Of a DNA stretch of 64,000 nt, positions 44,342-57,179 are shown piece by piece. Position numbers and translations under genes: made by a program. A model generated the notes under the pieces. The model ran no database searches and was not told the DNA's origin. It saw only the letters and a list, made by a program, of their open reading frames with translations. The DNA is taken from contig CM034307.1 of assembly GCA_019925795.1 (NCBI GenBank), positions 13,661,197 through 13,725,196 on the forward strand. The letters are read 5' to 3'. The first letter of the stretch is position 1; the number at the start of each line of letters is the position of its first letter. The stretch is from Dendrobium chrysotoxum. Its lineage: Eukaryota; Streptophyta; Magnoliopsida; Asparagales; Orchidaceae.

Positions 44342-45130
44342 TGACTTGAATTGAAATTTCTAAAATTTGAAAGGAAGATTTGAAATCAGGACTGTGTGAA
44401 TTTAAAATTAAAAGATCATAACGAACCTATATTCTATCATACATATCATGAGCTGTAGGTATTACAACCCGAAATATAATGATGGGATAAAGGTTAATTA
44501 TGAGTTTGAAAGAGATTGAAATCCTCCCAAAATATACCAAACTATAAAAGGAGTTGTAGTGTAGCATATTATTATATAGATTTCGGATTGAAATTTGAAA
44601 GAGAACTTTGAGAAGATCTCAATTTTGAATTAAAAGTGAACTTTCTCCAAACTTTGAAACACAACGGGTTGGACTTTCGTTCAGCCCAAAGACCTACAGA
44701 GGAAGGAGGAAACTCAAAAGTATTAGTTGCCTAACCCTCTCCACTTCACAACTAAAAAAATAGAGGCGGGAGGTTAAGGCTATCATTATTGAAAATCAGG
44801 GATCTTGAAAGAAAGATCGACCGAACTCCTTTCAATTTTAAAAGTCTATGTATTGAGTCAAACTCAATAACATAAATTTCATAAAATTAGAAAGGAGATA
44901 ATAAGGTTGGATTTGACACTATCGCTCCTCCAATCAACTTAGGGGTAGAAGGTCAAAATCAAAACTTTAACAGATGTTTCACCTCTCTTTTTGATATGAA
45001 ATTAAATTAGAGAAGGTGTTGGCCTATCTTTCCACAGGGAGAAACGGACAAAGGAGCCAACGGAAGAAGGGTAGTTAAAACTACCGATGTAACGAAATTT
45101 TGCCATTATTAAATATGGAAAGAGAGATTA
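44342..45130 (-). other. 5' untranslated leader of the Tat/Ogre-like element
   Basis: About 0.8 kb between PBS and ORF1, A-rich, without a supported coding region or obvious tandem repeats. Confidence 0.6.
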
Positions 45131-45149
45131 GGTCCCACCGTGGTCGCCA
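45131..45149 (-). other. Primer-binding site of the Tat/Ogre-like element
   Basis: On the minus strand, five bases inside the 5' LTR, TGGCGACCACGGTGGGACC starts with the TGG complementary to a tRNA CCA end. TGGCGAC-type sites are reported for Tat/Ogre elements with tRNA-Arg. The exact tRNA cannot be settled by eye. Confidence 0.7.
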
Positions 45150-45154
45150 ATTTT

Positions 45155-48100
45155 TGTTTGGGTTGAAGAGCGGGTTTTGAAAAATTTAGTCTTCTTTGGA
45201 AAATTTAAATTGATGTTGAATTTTGATTCTAAAGTCGAACATCCCATCGAAAGAAATAGACCACCTCAGGAGGTGGAAATAAAATTTTGGATGGGGTTCA
45301 GATTTAGAATTATAAATCCCGTCTTGAATATCGTAGCTGGATTTAAGAGGAACTTCGTATGGCTCCTAAAAGGGTCAAAATAAAGTTCAGTCAAATATCG
45401 AGCTAGGATAATCAAGAGGAGTGATCGTTAATTCATATTCGAATTCATTTTAAAAAAAGATATATCTCCTTAAAGGGAGAAGATATCATTTATCAATAAT
45501 CGTTCGAACATAATGATAACGATCGTTAGTAATTTAACTTCCCCAAAAAGGACTAATTGAGTTTTGAAAATCAATTTAAAAAAAAATAGATGTGGGTTTT
45601 AAATCTCCTACGAGCGCAACCTCTCGTAGTTAATTACATCATGGGAGACCGGAGTCCCCTACGAAAACTTTCGATTAAAATAATGGCAGAAATTTTGTTT
45701 AGAGATTTCTAGGAGTGATACCAAAGAGATGAAATTGAAATTTCAAATGGGATAGGAGCAAGATTGAACACTTATTTTGGAATCAAATGAGGAAGGGTAG
45801 GAGACACTTTAGGATTCTGAAACAATTCAGAAGTGCCCCGACCAAAGCTAAGTGTTAGGCTTTAAATTTTGGATTGGAAGAATATTTAGTTGGAGTTAAG
45901 TGTTTTATTAGAAATTTGGGATTATATTCCCAGAGGTTGGGGTCTTATGACTCAAAAAGAAATCTGCCCCGGATCCTAACTCTAAATTTGGACACTGAAA
46001 CACAGTAGTCCGAACCTAACTAATGTAGTGCAAAACCTGGACTTACCCCGGCCTGGATTGGGGAGCCAGCTAAATCACCTAAACGCTTCAAAATCATGAG
46101 TCCAGTCTTTTGATGTAGAGTGATCAGGGACGTTATTTAAGATTGGTTTAAGAAGTTGGGGTCGACATCTAGAGCAGATTCCTAATTGACCCCTTGACTT
46201 ATGTCGGGTGGAATGCTTAGACTAAAATGCAATTAAAATTTTAATTTAATTAGTTTCTAATGCGATGCATGCTGATTCAAATTTCTCGATAAAGTATGCA
46301 TGAGATTTTTAAAAAAGGCTTATAAAATAATAATTTTTTGAAAAGACTAGACTTCCCCAGGTCCAGCACCTCATTCTCATAGGTCGGATTATCTGGACTC
46401 TACCCGCAGGCGGGGAAGTGTCTTATAGCAAGGGGGGAGAGGGATGCAGTAATATGCATGCGACCCCGGACGATTCCGGCTATTCCCTAAGTCGTTAAGT
46501 TTCTATGTTATTTAAATCTTAAAAGTTTAAATATTAGTTACGAGTAAAAAAATTTTGGTCCTTAAAGAGCCTAACGAATTCCAAGCTAAAATAAAAAAAA
46601 GACGGCAAGCAATCGCCAAAACAATTAAGGAAAGCAGGCAATCTTATACGCAATCAAATTAAATCACAACACATTAAATAATCAAATTAATTAAGTAAAT
46701 GTCCATAGGCAAATTACCTTGCTTATTACAATCCATATTTACATAAATTAAAAGTGGTCGGGCACCACTAACAACAATCCGGATTCTAATCCTAATACAG
46801 ACGCAAGTGACTCTGAGTGGGATACTCTATGTCTTTAACTTCTCGGTCTTCTCTTCCTCGAGCTCCTTGGATTCTTCGTGATTGGATACCCAAAGGGAAA
46901 AGAGAACTCTTCCCTTGAGGGGAAGGTTACTCTTTTCACTTTGGATTGTAAAATAATCCAAATTTGGAGTTCCAAATGGATAAGGACTATCCCCCTAAGG
47001 GGTATCCTTTCCTCTTTGGAATCCAATCTTTGGATCTTTATATCCCAACTCAAATGTACACTTTCACAACTCAACACTCAAATGAATTACAAGAATGTAA
47101 AAATAAAAAATTCTAGACTCTCCTGCAAGGTTATCCTAAGCATTTAAATATTAAAACACATCCCAAGGAGTTATATGTATATAGGTGCAGAAAAATAAAC
47201 ACACTTGGCCACACACTTTTTTATTTGGGGGCTAAGCAGCTGAAGCACCTGTAGCATTCATATTTATAATTTATTTAGCCCCCTTTATTGCCCTGCACGA
47301 GCGTGGCCACCTCTAAAAAATCCAGTGAGCATCCAGATCGTTCCTTACCTAAGGGTAATCTAATCGCCCATCACATCAATCTACAGAGTGCAGTAAAAGT
47401 AAACAAACATATCAATCAATTTCAATCACAACATGCAATGAAAACTCAGAAAATCTGGCACACAGCAGAAAAGTAAACATCAGCCTAGCCTAGATCTAGA
47501 GTCGGTTGTCTTAGCAAACCATCTAAAGTGTGTGTAGTAGGTTGTGTGGCTGGGGTAGATCCTAAGCTGGGTAATCTGTTGAAGTTGTATAATGTTGAAG
47601 TTTGTTAAAGGTTGAAGGGAGATTTATGTTTGAATTTAAGTATTACTATGTTAAAGCTTGATTTAAATGTATTTTAATTGTCAAATGATTACTACCTTTG
47701 TTGCTCACTGAGGCCATGAAATTTATTTCACCTTCCTTGGGGCTAAGTTAATAGCCTCGTAGGCCTGGGTTACCCAGTAGCAATCAGGGTTGATTAAGGT
47801 GATTTAGTTTGTTGAAAATTAAGGATCAATTAATATTAATTAATTTAATTAATTACTGATTTTAAAAGTTAAATTAGTTTATGTTTTCCATCAACAGGTT
47901 CATGGCGTTGTGCCACCAGGCTCGAGGAACCAGGCCTCCTTAGGACACTTAGCCCCGCAGCCCGGAGTAGTCCATCCTAAAATCCTTGTGAATGTAGTTA
48001 GATTAAGGATGTTAATTTGGTTAAGTAATTAAAAATAACTTAATTTTGACGTTTAGCACCCCATTGAATCCATTCGTGGCGTTGTGCCACCAGGCTCGAG

Positions 48101-51100
48101 GAACCAGGCCTCCTTAGGACACTTAGCCCCGCAGCCCGGAGTAGTCCATCCAATAAACTTTATCTTTGGAGTGTTTGTTATGCATTTGAGTGTTGGTTGA
48201 GTTTTTTATTAATCAAATTAAAGTTTTCTGGAATTTTGATGAATTATTGGATTTTTGGGAATTATTAGGATTATTTAATTAAGTTAATTAAGGGGTCCAA
48301 AAGTTGAATTTTCAAATTAAAGTTAATTTTGAGAGTTTCAGATTTTTAATAAATATTAGATCTTATGATGAGTTGTTAGACTATTAGCACACTTAATTTG
48401 AAGTTTTCTATGAAAAGTTATGAGTTGTTAAACAAGAATTTTTTAAGTTTTCTAGGCTTTTCCTTAAATATTTTCCCTAGGTGTTTCTATTGTCCAAATA
48501 GGCTTGCAATTTGGTGTGAAAAACCCTGACCCAAATACAGACACACAGCACAAAACATGCAGCCTAATTCTACACAAAAAAGGAGTTATGAATTTTCAAA
48601 GTTTTGGGCCCAAAATAGACCCATTACTTTTAAAATTCACATCACAGCAAACCAGAGAGCATCTGACCCTAGAAAAATTACAGAACATGCCTAAGATGCT
48701 TAGAAACATTCCACCAAAATTTGAGATTCATTTGATCCCTGGATTGTAAGAAAATTGAAAAAAAGAAAACCAAACAAATACAAATTTCTCCCAATCCAGA
48801 GCTCAAAACATCTCAATTTTAATTTTAATAAATTTTAAATTTAATTACCTTTCCAATGAGCCCAGAAATGTCCAATTTGATGGAAAATTCAATTTACTGT
48901 GAATTTTAGAAGATTTTGGCATTTAAAATATTTTTTTAATCAATAATAAAAACGGCGGCGGTAATGATTGCGCCGCCGCCGCCGCCGTTTGACACGTGGT
49001 GGGACACGCGTCGAGGCCCCAGCAATCACTTAAACACGTCGGCAAGATCTTGGGCCGTTGGATCGACGGACGGTCGAGATTCGACCACGTGTCCGATCTC
49101 TACCCAGACGACGCGGGTTCGAACCCTGCAGACGCCGCGCTGCTGAGCCCTGGCGACGTGGAAGATTCTGGGCCGTCCGATCGCGCTTGATTAAAAAATT
49201 TTCAAATGCCAATATCTTTTAAAATACTCAACGAAATTTGACAAAATTTGAACTGTAGCTAAAGGGCAACATGATCTTGCAATGCCTGGAGTTTGGAAGC
49301 TCCATGCATTGTAAAATTTCTACAGTTTTAAATTAAAGTTTTAACTAAAAGTGGAGATATCTTATAATCTACCCGATGGATTTTCGCATTCTTGGGCTCT
49401 CTGAACTTGTAGTTTGTCCACGCTCAAGTTTGCAGAAGACCCTGGAAGATTTTGATGGCTGGATCTTGAGATATGGAAGAGAGAAGGTGTTTCTCTCTTT
49501 TTTTCTCTCCTTTTCCACTAAAATGAAGGTTTTAATGGTGGAAATGGTGGGGGAAGGCTTGGAATGGCCTTGGGAGGTGCTGGAGGGTTTGGGAAGCTGC
49601 TGGAGAGCCTTGGGGATACTGGAGTTTGGGACTTAGGCAAGGGAATGAGCAATATGTGTGATTAGGGTAAGTTTTGCCCACTTACCCCTCATGATTTGGA
49701 ATGGATGGTTGGGATTCAATCAAGGGTGCTTTAGATGCTTGCCAAGTGTCCCATGAGCAGCCTAAAACCTGAAGAAGGCTGGTGGATGAGAAGGATTGCC
49801 TTGAGCCAAGAGGAGGGGGACCACACCTCTTTTTCTCCATTTGGCTAAACCAAGCCAAGGCTTGGTTAATAGGGCTGGATTAAAGGTCAATTAGGAAGGG
49901 AGAAAGCTGATTTCCACTAGCCTAAAGCAGGTTTTGGGTTAGAGAATGGGTTTGCATGGGTGGCAAGGTCAAAGGGTCATGGTTTGGTCTCATCTCAAAG
50001 ATTCTGACCCCTTGACTTGTTGACTAGTCAATGGTGACTCGGATGTGCATGGGAGGAGTCAAACATGCTGTAGGAGTCAATATCAAGGGACATGGGGCCA
50101 TGGTGTTGAAACTTTGAGTGTATACATGAAATTGGAGAGGGTTTTGACCCCTCCAAATGGGTTGACCAAGTCAAACCTAGGGATGATTGACTTGAAAGTC
50201 TTTTCCCATGTCATGAGTGTCCAAACAAATGATTTTGAAGCATTAGCTTGGTTTGAGATGGATTCAAATGTTGAAAACATCAATGATTGGGTTAAAGATG
50301 GATTGGGTCAAACATAGTTGACTTGGTCAAATAAGTCAAACCAAAGAGTGGGTTTGATTTTAATGGGTCTCAAATATCATAGGAAATTCATTGAGAGGGA
50401 TTTCAAAAGTTAAGAATGTTGAATGATATTAAACTTTGGTCAAAAGTCCAAAAACCCCTTTAAAGGGCATTTTGGTCATTTTGACCTCGGGTGAACCCTG
50501 GGTCGAGGTGGGTCCAAAAAGATGTAGATTAATGTTAAACACATTAATATCAAGGGTCTGGAGGTGATTAGAGGGTTTTGGGGAAACTCCAAGGTCAAAT
50601 TTCCTAAGATAATGGGTCCAGTGGCACGGGCCATAAATATTTGAAGGTTTTACAGCCTTCGGATTTAAATTTGGTTTCTGAGGTTAGAGACCCCAAAATG
50701 GGCTCAAATTTGGGGGGGTACCTCTAGATACATATCACATCAGTATGCAACTGACCGATCATGAATCGGAGGTCATTTGACTGGGGTTTGAAATGTTTAA
50801 AAATTCCCTGAACAAGGTTTTTGGGACTCAAGTCTTTGGCCTTGAATTTTGGATTTGGAAATCCGGATTTGATATAGATTTTGGGTTTAAATATCTGGAT
50901 TTGAATCATCTCAATCATTCATGATCATTTGGAGTGATCATGAGTGTTTGAAAATGATTTGAACTAGATCAAAGGCAGGATCAAGATTTGAACTAAAGCT
51001 TGAATCTTGGACTGGGCTAGAGTCTGGATTTTGATTGAGGTTTGAACTGAATCAAAGTTTGGATTGACTTAAGTTCAGGATTAATTTGAAGTCTGGATTA

Positions 51101-51244
51101 GGCTCCAATGACCTCATATAAAATGAGGTCAACAAATGGACCCCCAATATGTGTAATAAAATGAAATTCTATTGCACATATTGGCGTTGACCGAATTAAA
51201 AAGTCAAGTCTAGAACTTTGATCCTAAGGAAAGGCACCACCTCA
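45155..51244 (-). repeat. 5' LTR of the Tat/Ogre-like element
   Basis: The right copy, upstream of the minus-strand genes and thus the one holding the active promoter. It matches 27580-34299 end to end except for a deletion of about 650 bp near 48424-48441 and an extra segment of about 40 bp near 49142-49185. It contains the same 78-bp duplication (about 47899-48151) and GC-rich module (48950-49190, G-boxes at 48993-48998 and 49086-49091, B-box-like site at 49116-49126). Confidence 0.93.
48950..49190. promoter_or_regulatory. GC-rich LTR module, 5' LTR copy
   Basis: The same arrangement as 32032-32232: CGG/CCG hairpin, two CACGTG boxes, then GCGGGTTCGAACCCTGC, where one stem base differs. An extra 40 bp or so (about 49142-49185) contains another GACGTG and a GGGCCGTCCGATCG stretch absent from the other LTR. 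Confidence 0.5.
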
Positions 51245-51490
51245 GTGCTATTTTGTTTAACCAACATAATTCTGATTATATAAAGGGCTCAAGAAAAATA
51301 AAATATAGACTCTTATTACATGCTTAACTAGACTCAATGCTTTTCTTGAGTTTTCTTTCTTTGACTCTATTTTATGTATACCTTAAATGTTCGTTGCACT
51401 TAAAAGAAATAGGTAATAGATATAAAGAATAGAGCTAGCAAAAAGTGATCTAATCATTAATATTTGAAATTAACAAAACACCTCGTCGGG
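51245..51490 (-). mobile_element. Inverted SIRE-like LTR remnant, right part
   Basis: After the GTGCT duplication the interrupted LTR continues. It aligns loosely with about 62600-62840 (CTCAAGAAAAAT, then a TTCTTGAGT block and a TTTATGTATACCTTAAATG or TTGGTGTATGTTGTACTTG block) and ends near AACAAAACACC, the likely LTR start on the minus strand. Confidence 0.5.
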
Positions 51491-54400
51491 CTAGCAGAGT
51501 TCAGCACTCTTATGTATGTGCATAGTTCTTTTGCATAAACCTTATGCTTTGCACATAAAAGGAGATATGAATAGAAAAAATAAAGTATAAGCCCTTGATT
51601 CTTCAACAATCAATTTTTTAATTGTTTTAGATTCCTCATTGATTTTTCATACTTGAGCTTAGGCCGAGTAAATCTTTTTTAGCTAGTGATTTCAATTGTA
51701 TTTACAATCTAGCATTAACCTTCTTCTATTGTTTACATAAAATATTAGCATAAATAGAAAGCTTGCAAACACACTCATTAGCTAAAACTCAACAAAACTA
51801 ATATTATTTATAATCATAAAAATTTAAATAAGCTTAGGATCGTGGGATTTAAGAATCCATAGCTTTTGATAATGGAAAATATTGTTTATTGAGTCTTTTA
51901 TCTAATAAAAAATGATTAGTGAATAATTTTCTATTACTTTTGTGAAAATGGTTCTCCCTCTCAATTTATGCCTAGAAAAAAATATTGAGATCATTTTTTT
52001 TAATGATAGACAATATATGTGTAAGTAAACAAAAGCAAAACCTGCTTTAAAAATAAAATGCATCCAAAAATAGTACACATACTTATCTAAATATTACAAA
52101 TGCTTCTTCCCTTCTTGGCATCTCAAATTAGGTGAGTGGATAACCACACAAAGAAAATAAAGTAAAAAGAAACAAGTACATTAAATAAGTCACAATACCT
52201 AGATTGTCACTAGTTCGATAATGGTGGAGGAGGTGAAAGAAGTTGTTAATTTGGTAGAAGTAGTCCTCAAATAGGTGAAAGAAGTTGTTAGTTCTCATTA
52301 TGTTTTGACTGCAGCTACTCCCTAAAGATTTTTATTTATTGAATGTGCTCATCCAATTATTAGTATAGCATTGTAAAATGCTCATTCCATTGATCCTAAG
52401 GGTAGTTGTGGGAAAGTTGAATAGGAGAGTGAGTTCTCATTCTTCTTCTTCCTCATCTCCACCTCTGCCCTAAACTGGTCTTCTCCTCTCCATATATAAT
52501 ATTTGAAAGGAATTACTGGTAAAATGAGAGAGTAGATGGTCTGGTGGTTGAGGATATAATAGATTATTCTACACTATAGGATGTATACAATGATCGATGC
52601 AACCAAGTGCAAAGTTTTATTTTCCAATGCCCTAAAATTCATAATGGAATGAGATTTTCTATCTACCTAATAAAAAAATATACTACATAAAATTCTAGTC
52701 AAGTCATAATATAATATATAACTATCAAAAGTAATGGTTTGATATTAATTTATCATCCAATTTTAGGATGACATTGTGCTAAAGAATATTTGGATGACAA
52801 AAGAGTTCGACACCAGGCCACTTACTAATGGTTGATGATGTTTAAGAGGTGAATTCCTAAGGATTATGTCGACTGCAGACACAATATAGAGGAGGTTGGT
52901 GTGAGATGCGACACCAGTAAGGGATACATGTAGTATTCATGTAGGTCAAGATCAGTGATTACTATTTTCTCCAGCTTACTAAAGATTACATGTTGGTTCT
53001 ATCCGCCTTAATTCTAAGAAGGGTTATTTCATTCATTCTTTTCTTGGGAAATTCTATATACCACTAGAGATTATAAGTCTTATATCTTCTCAAGTCTGCC
53101 TTTTACAATTTGTCTATTTAAAGAATTTGATTTTACTTTATTATTTTTTATTTTGAGGCTAACTCTAGATGATGTAATTCATTATTCTTGTTAGAGTACC
53201 TCATGGATGGGTTGGTTCAACTAATTTCTCAACTAAATGATCTCAAGCTTAATAACTTAACGGTGATGGATCGATGTAGCCCTTACTATGGTTGTTTCTA
53301 CCTTTTTTCTTACTTCCCACACATTACCCGCTACCCTTTCTAGCCCATCATATATTTTTTTTTAATTGTGCTTTTCATTGTTCAATGACTTGTATTACAC
53401 AAAATATTTTTGTAAAAGGATGATCATCTTGCTTGGTCGCGGTGGTTCGTCCATAATCTTACAGATTAATATATATTTTTTATTTTTTATAGATAAATAT
53501 CTTTAAGCATAAATTGCACTATCAGGTTAATAGTCTTTGAGTCATAATCTTTCCTTGAATAATTAACACCGAAAAACCAGCATAAAAGCATGTTTTACTT
53601 ATAGTGAGTTGTTCATGGAGGTTTTATCGAGTGTAATTAACATTGGGAAGCCAAGTCCCCCTGCGAGATAGAATAACACACATTCTCCTAATTTAATACA
53701 ACTCCAATTTTATGATTTCTCGTGAATGCTTTGTGACAAAATTAATAGAATTTATGAGCCTATTACATTGGACCTTTTTTCTTGCCTCTTTCTGTGAAAT
53801 TGCATACCCAATGCATACAAATTTACACCATCATCCTTCTCCCGGCCACCAACAATAGGGCCCATAATGAGATCATCTTCAATTAGGCCTGCAACATAAT
53901 CACTTTTAAAATGACTTGCACATCAACCGTCTCAAAACCGACTTGTACCAAAGTCATCTCAACAAGTCCTGTATCACAGCCACTTTTAGCAAGATTTGTT
54001 TCATATTCAGGCCTTACAAGAACTGTCACATCCAGCTCAAACAAGCATTGCACTGTAGCTGCCTTTGGGAACATAACTAATATTCTACTAATCCCTAAAT
54101 ACTTATAAACCATTTTACAACCAAAGTATACAAGGGCCTACATCAATGCCCTCAGTATCACCATTCCTTATGGCCTAATATTTGTTATACTTTATTATCC
54201 TTTCCTTCTAAAAAATTGTCCAAAAACATGTGGAGAAACTCAAACGCAAGTTCTTTTTAATGGATATGCCGAAGCTGGAAGATTTGCTTCAGGTCGGCCT
54301 AATAGATAAAGAAGACCCGCGTTAACTTAGACGTTTTTAAAAGTCGTTGCTCCATCATTTCTAATTTGCCCCCTCAGACATTATATAAGTCTTGGTCATT

Positions 54401-57179
54401 CGTTCAACTTCCTCGCAGTTTTTCTGACCTCTTTCATACGAAAATCAAATTTATAGATAAATCCCCTATGATGTCGTTGCCCACAATCCAGCCATGATTC
54501 TTGCTTTGCTTAGGTGTTGATTGATGTAGCATTTGGAATTAAGTGCAATATATTATTTATTGAAAAAGTTTTTTTATATATTATTTATCTTAGAAATTAT
54601 AATATTTACTTTATTATTTTTAAAATAAATATTAAATTTTGATTTATTTTTCATAAAAAAAAATCATTTAATACAATGCAAAAAGAACCGTTCATATACA
54701 TAAGATTTAAAAAAAAAAAAATTTGGCGATTTCATTTAAAATATTTTTAATCATTCAGTAAACAAATATTTTTTATTAGCTTGTTTTCAAGATAATCTTT
54801 GTTGATTTATACCATTTGTTTCATTAGAAACTTTTTATTTTATGACAAGAATATTTATTATTAGAATTTACACTTTGATTCTCAATTTACACTGATTAGA
54901 ATTTAAACTTTTTAATTATTCAGTAAACTATATGTGATTTCAATTTTCAAAATTTATCATTTCACATTATTTACTATTAGAATTTACACTTTAATTTTCA
55001 TAATTTTTAAAATTTCAAAAAGTTTCCTAAAATAACTCACACATAAATTTAATATTTTGTGCCTTTTTATTTCCTTCATTTGGATTAATATTTTGTTTAG
55101 TTTGTGTGTGTTAATTAATTATTAATTATATTAATTATTGTATTGGAGTGTAATTAATTTAAGTGAATTAATTAATTAACCTCCTCACTTACCAAAATTT
55201 AAATCCCTCCTTAAGGATTTTATTTTAGGAAATTCATCTATTAAATTCCTTCAATAAAATTTTTTAAATTAATTTGATCCCTATTACACCTCATCAATCG
55301 ATGAGATCAATTCTAATTGGAAGACTTGAAATCCCTCTTTTCTAATATTTTCTAACTGAAATTTTCATTTAATCTCTTCTTAGCCATTTTTTTCACCTCA
55401 TTAAATCCTCCTAATTTTATTATAAGGCCTGATTAAACATGATCAAATTTTATATTAATCTTATGCCTTGATTCAAATTACTTCCTTAACATCTTCTCTC
55501 TGAATTTCTTACTTCACTTAAGGCTAAAAATAACTCAATTGAACCCTAATCGCTCTTTCTGTTGGCTGAAATTTTGCTCCATCCTCTTTGGCCGAATTTT
55601 GCCTTTTTTTTTTTTTTGAGAGAGAGAGAAACCCTAAAGTCCGCACCCAAATTCCTTCTCCACTTGAATCTACAGCAACATAAAGGCATCCTCAATCAAT
55701 AATTTAAATTTTGTTCGCGGATCTTTTAACTTTTCATCGAGTTCTGTTGGATGAAATCTAGTGGGGTGAAGACTTTACCTTTGATCAAGATTTGTTGACT
55801 TCTTGCTAAAATTTTTTTTATGTGATTCAAAGTTGTTATAATAGCTTTGTAATTCTTTATTTATACTTGTGTTTATGTGATTTAGAATCTCATCTTTACA
55901 TCTTCACAAATCTAAATAGATCTAGCATGATTGTGATTCTTGGTACAAACCTATAATATTTCTTTGTGCTGAATTTAAATCTAGTTTGAATCATTTTGTG
56001 TCCTTGTATGTGAATATTTTAAAGTGATTTTTTCTTTTTGTAGAAACTCCATCATATCAGTAATCAAAATTATATATTTTCATATTTTATTTAAGTCAAA
56101 ATTATTTTTAATATAACAAGTCTTTTTATCAATTAGTTGTGGATTTTCATGTTATATATTTTGGATGTAGTTTCTATCTATTTTTTACTTTATTTAAGAA
56201 ATTTTTTAATTGATTTTAATGTTGTAGAATCATCATATTATTTGTGATTGAATTTATAATTTTCTATAGTTTTTAAAGATCAAATTCTATTTGATTATTC
56301 TATGTTATTGAGTTAACAAATTGAGATTTTTTAATGAAAATATTTGGAGAGTTGTTTTCTATTTTATAAAAAAATTTTGGATACTTACTTGCTGTATCTT
56401 ATTCATATTGATAGTGACTTAAATCATGCACTCCATATCCTTTTGATTTTCAAAATATTAATTTTGGTTGGCTCTTTAAGTGGAAGCTTGGTATATTCTG
56501 TATGCTAGTCATATACGACTTGATTTGAATATTTTTGTGAAACCATTTTGATTATTTAAGTTATAAAATAAATTTTTGATAATTTAAAATTTTGAAATCT
56601 TTATTATATTATCTTAACATCAAATCTAACATATTCTTATAGCAGACATCTTTTCAAGAAATTTTTTGATTGTATACCATTTTGTGATTTAGTGACTTGA
56701 AATGGAACTTGTTTTTGCCTTGTGTTTGAATCACCTTTGGCTTATCTTATATATTGATCTATCTATCATCTAAGGTTCCTTTAAACATATAATTATAAAA
56801 ATTTAAAATTATATAAAAAACACTCTTTGATCTGAATTTTGTGTAAGACTATGCCTAAGTGTGATTTTTTACTAGTCTTACCATATCTTTTGAATTATTT
56901 TGAATTTAACTCACAAGCAATTTTTTATTTGCTATGTTCATATTTTTCATAAAACTTCTAGCAATATTTATTTTTGCAAAATGGCATACATTTTTCAAGT
57001 ACTTACATTGCATTGTTGCCCACATTACCTAGTCCTAGAAAATTATTTTAAAAGTTGTTTGCTTGCATTCTTCTTTGCAAATATGATAAGTGTAAATTAC
57101 ATACTATTTATTATATTTGAATTTCAATGAAAATGTGTTGTGTTAGATATTTTTGTAAAAGAAAAACTCAAAAATGGAG
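51491..57179. other. AT-rich region without a recognised gene
   Basis: No coding region supported. Minor points: a 17-bp direct repeat GGTGAAAGAAGTTGTTA (about 52232 and 52277); a T-run followed by AG repeats and AAACCCTAAA (55603-55637), a 5'-UTR-like, telo-box-like combination; and very AT-rich stretches at 54530-55180 and 55990-57120. The paired frames at 53883-54113 on opposite strands show no family resemblance. The region may be old, diverged LTR sequence. Confidence 0.5.

Larger units (their letters stand above)
27580..51244 (-). mobile_element. Large Tat-lineage (Ogre/Retand-like) Ty3/gypsy retrotransposon
   Basis: 23,665 bp with TG...CA LTRs of 6720 bp (27580-34299) and 6090 bp (45155-51244) and a 5-bp duplication. 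Coding order on the minus strand is pre-gag ORF, gag, protease, reverse transcriptase, RNase H, a second RNase H, integrase, then a tandem array and the 3' LTR. The pre-gag ORF, the second archaeal-type RNase H, the TGGCGAC-type PBS, the gag pattern YYPYHRMISHPIEDC, the lack of a chromodomain and the very large size all point to the Tat lineage. The LTRs are about 97% identical in a 270-bp sample (33100-33372 against 50045-50317), so insertion is recent. Several nonsense codons and frame breaks make this copy non-autonomous. Confidence 0.93.

Noticed and set aside
53883..54113. Overlapping frames on both strands in the unassigned region
   Set aside because: Both strands are open because of a repeated ACTTGT/ACAAG-like composition. 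No recognisable protein, no promoter or splice context.
55603..55637. Possible 5' UTR of a host gene (T-run, AG repeat, AAACCCTAAA)
   Set aside because: No open frame with coding character or plausible exon follows for several kb, so a host gene is not supported.
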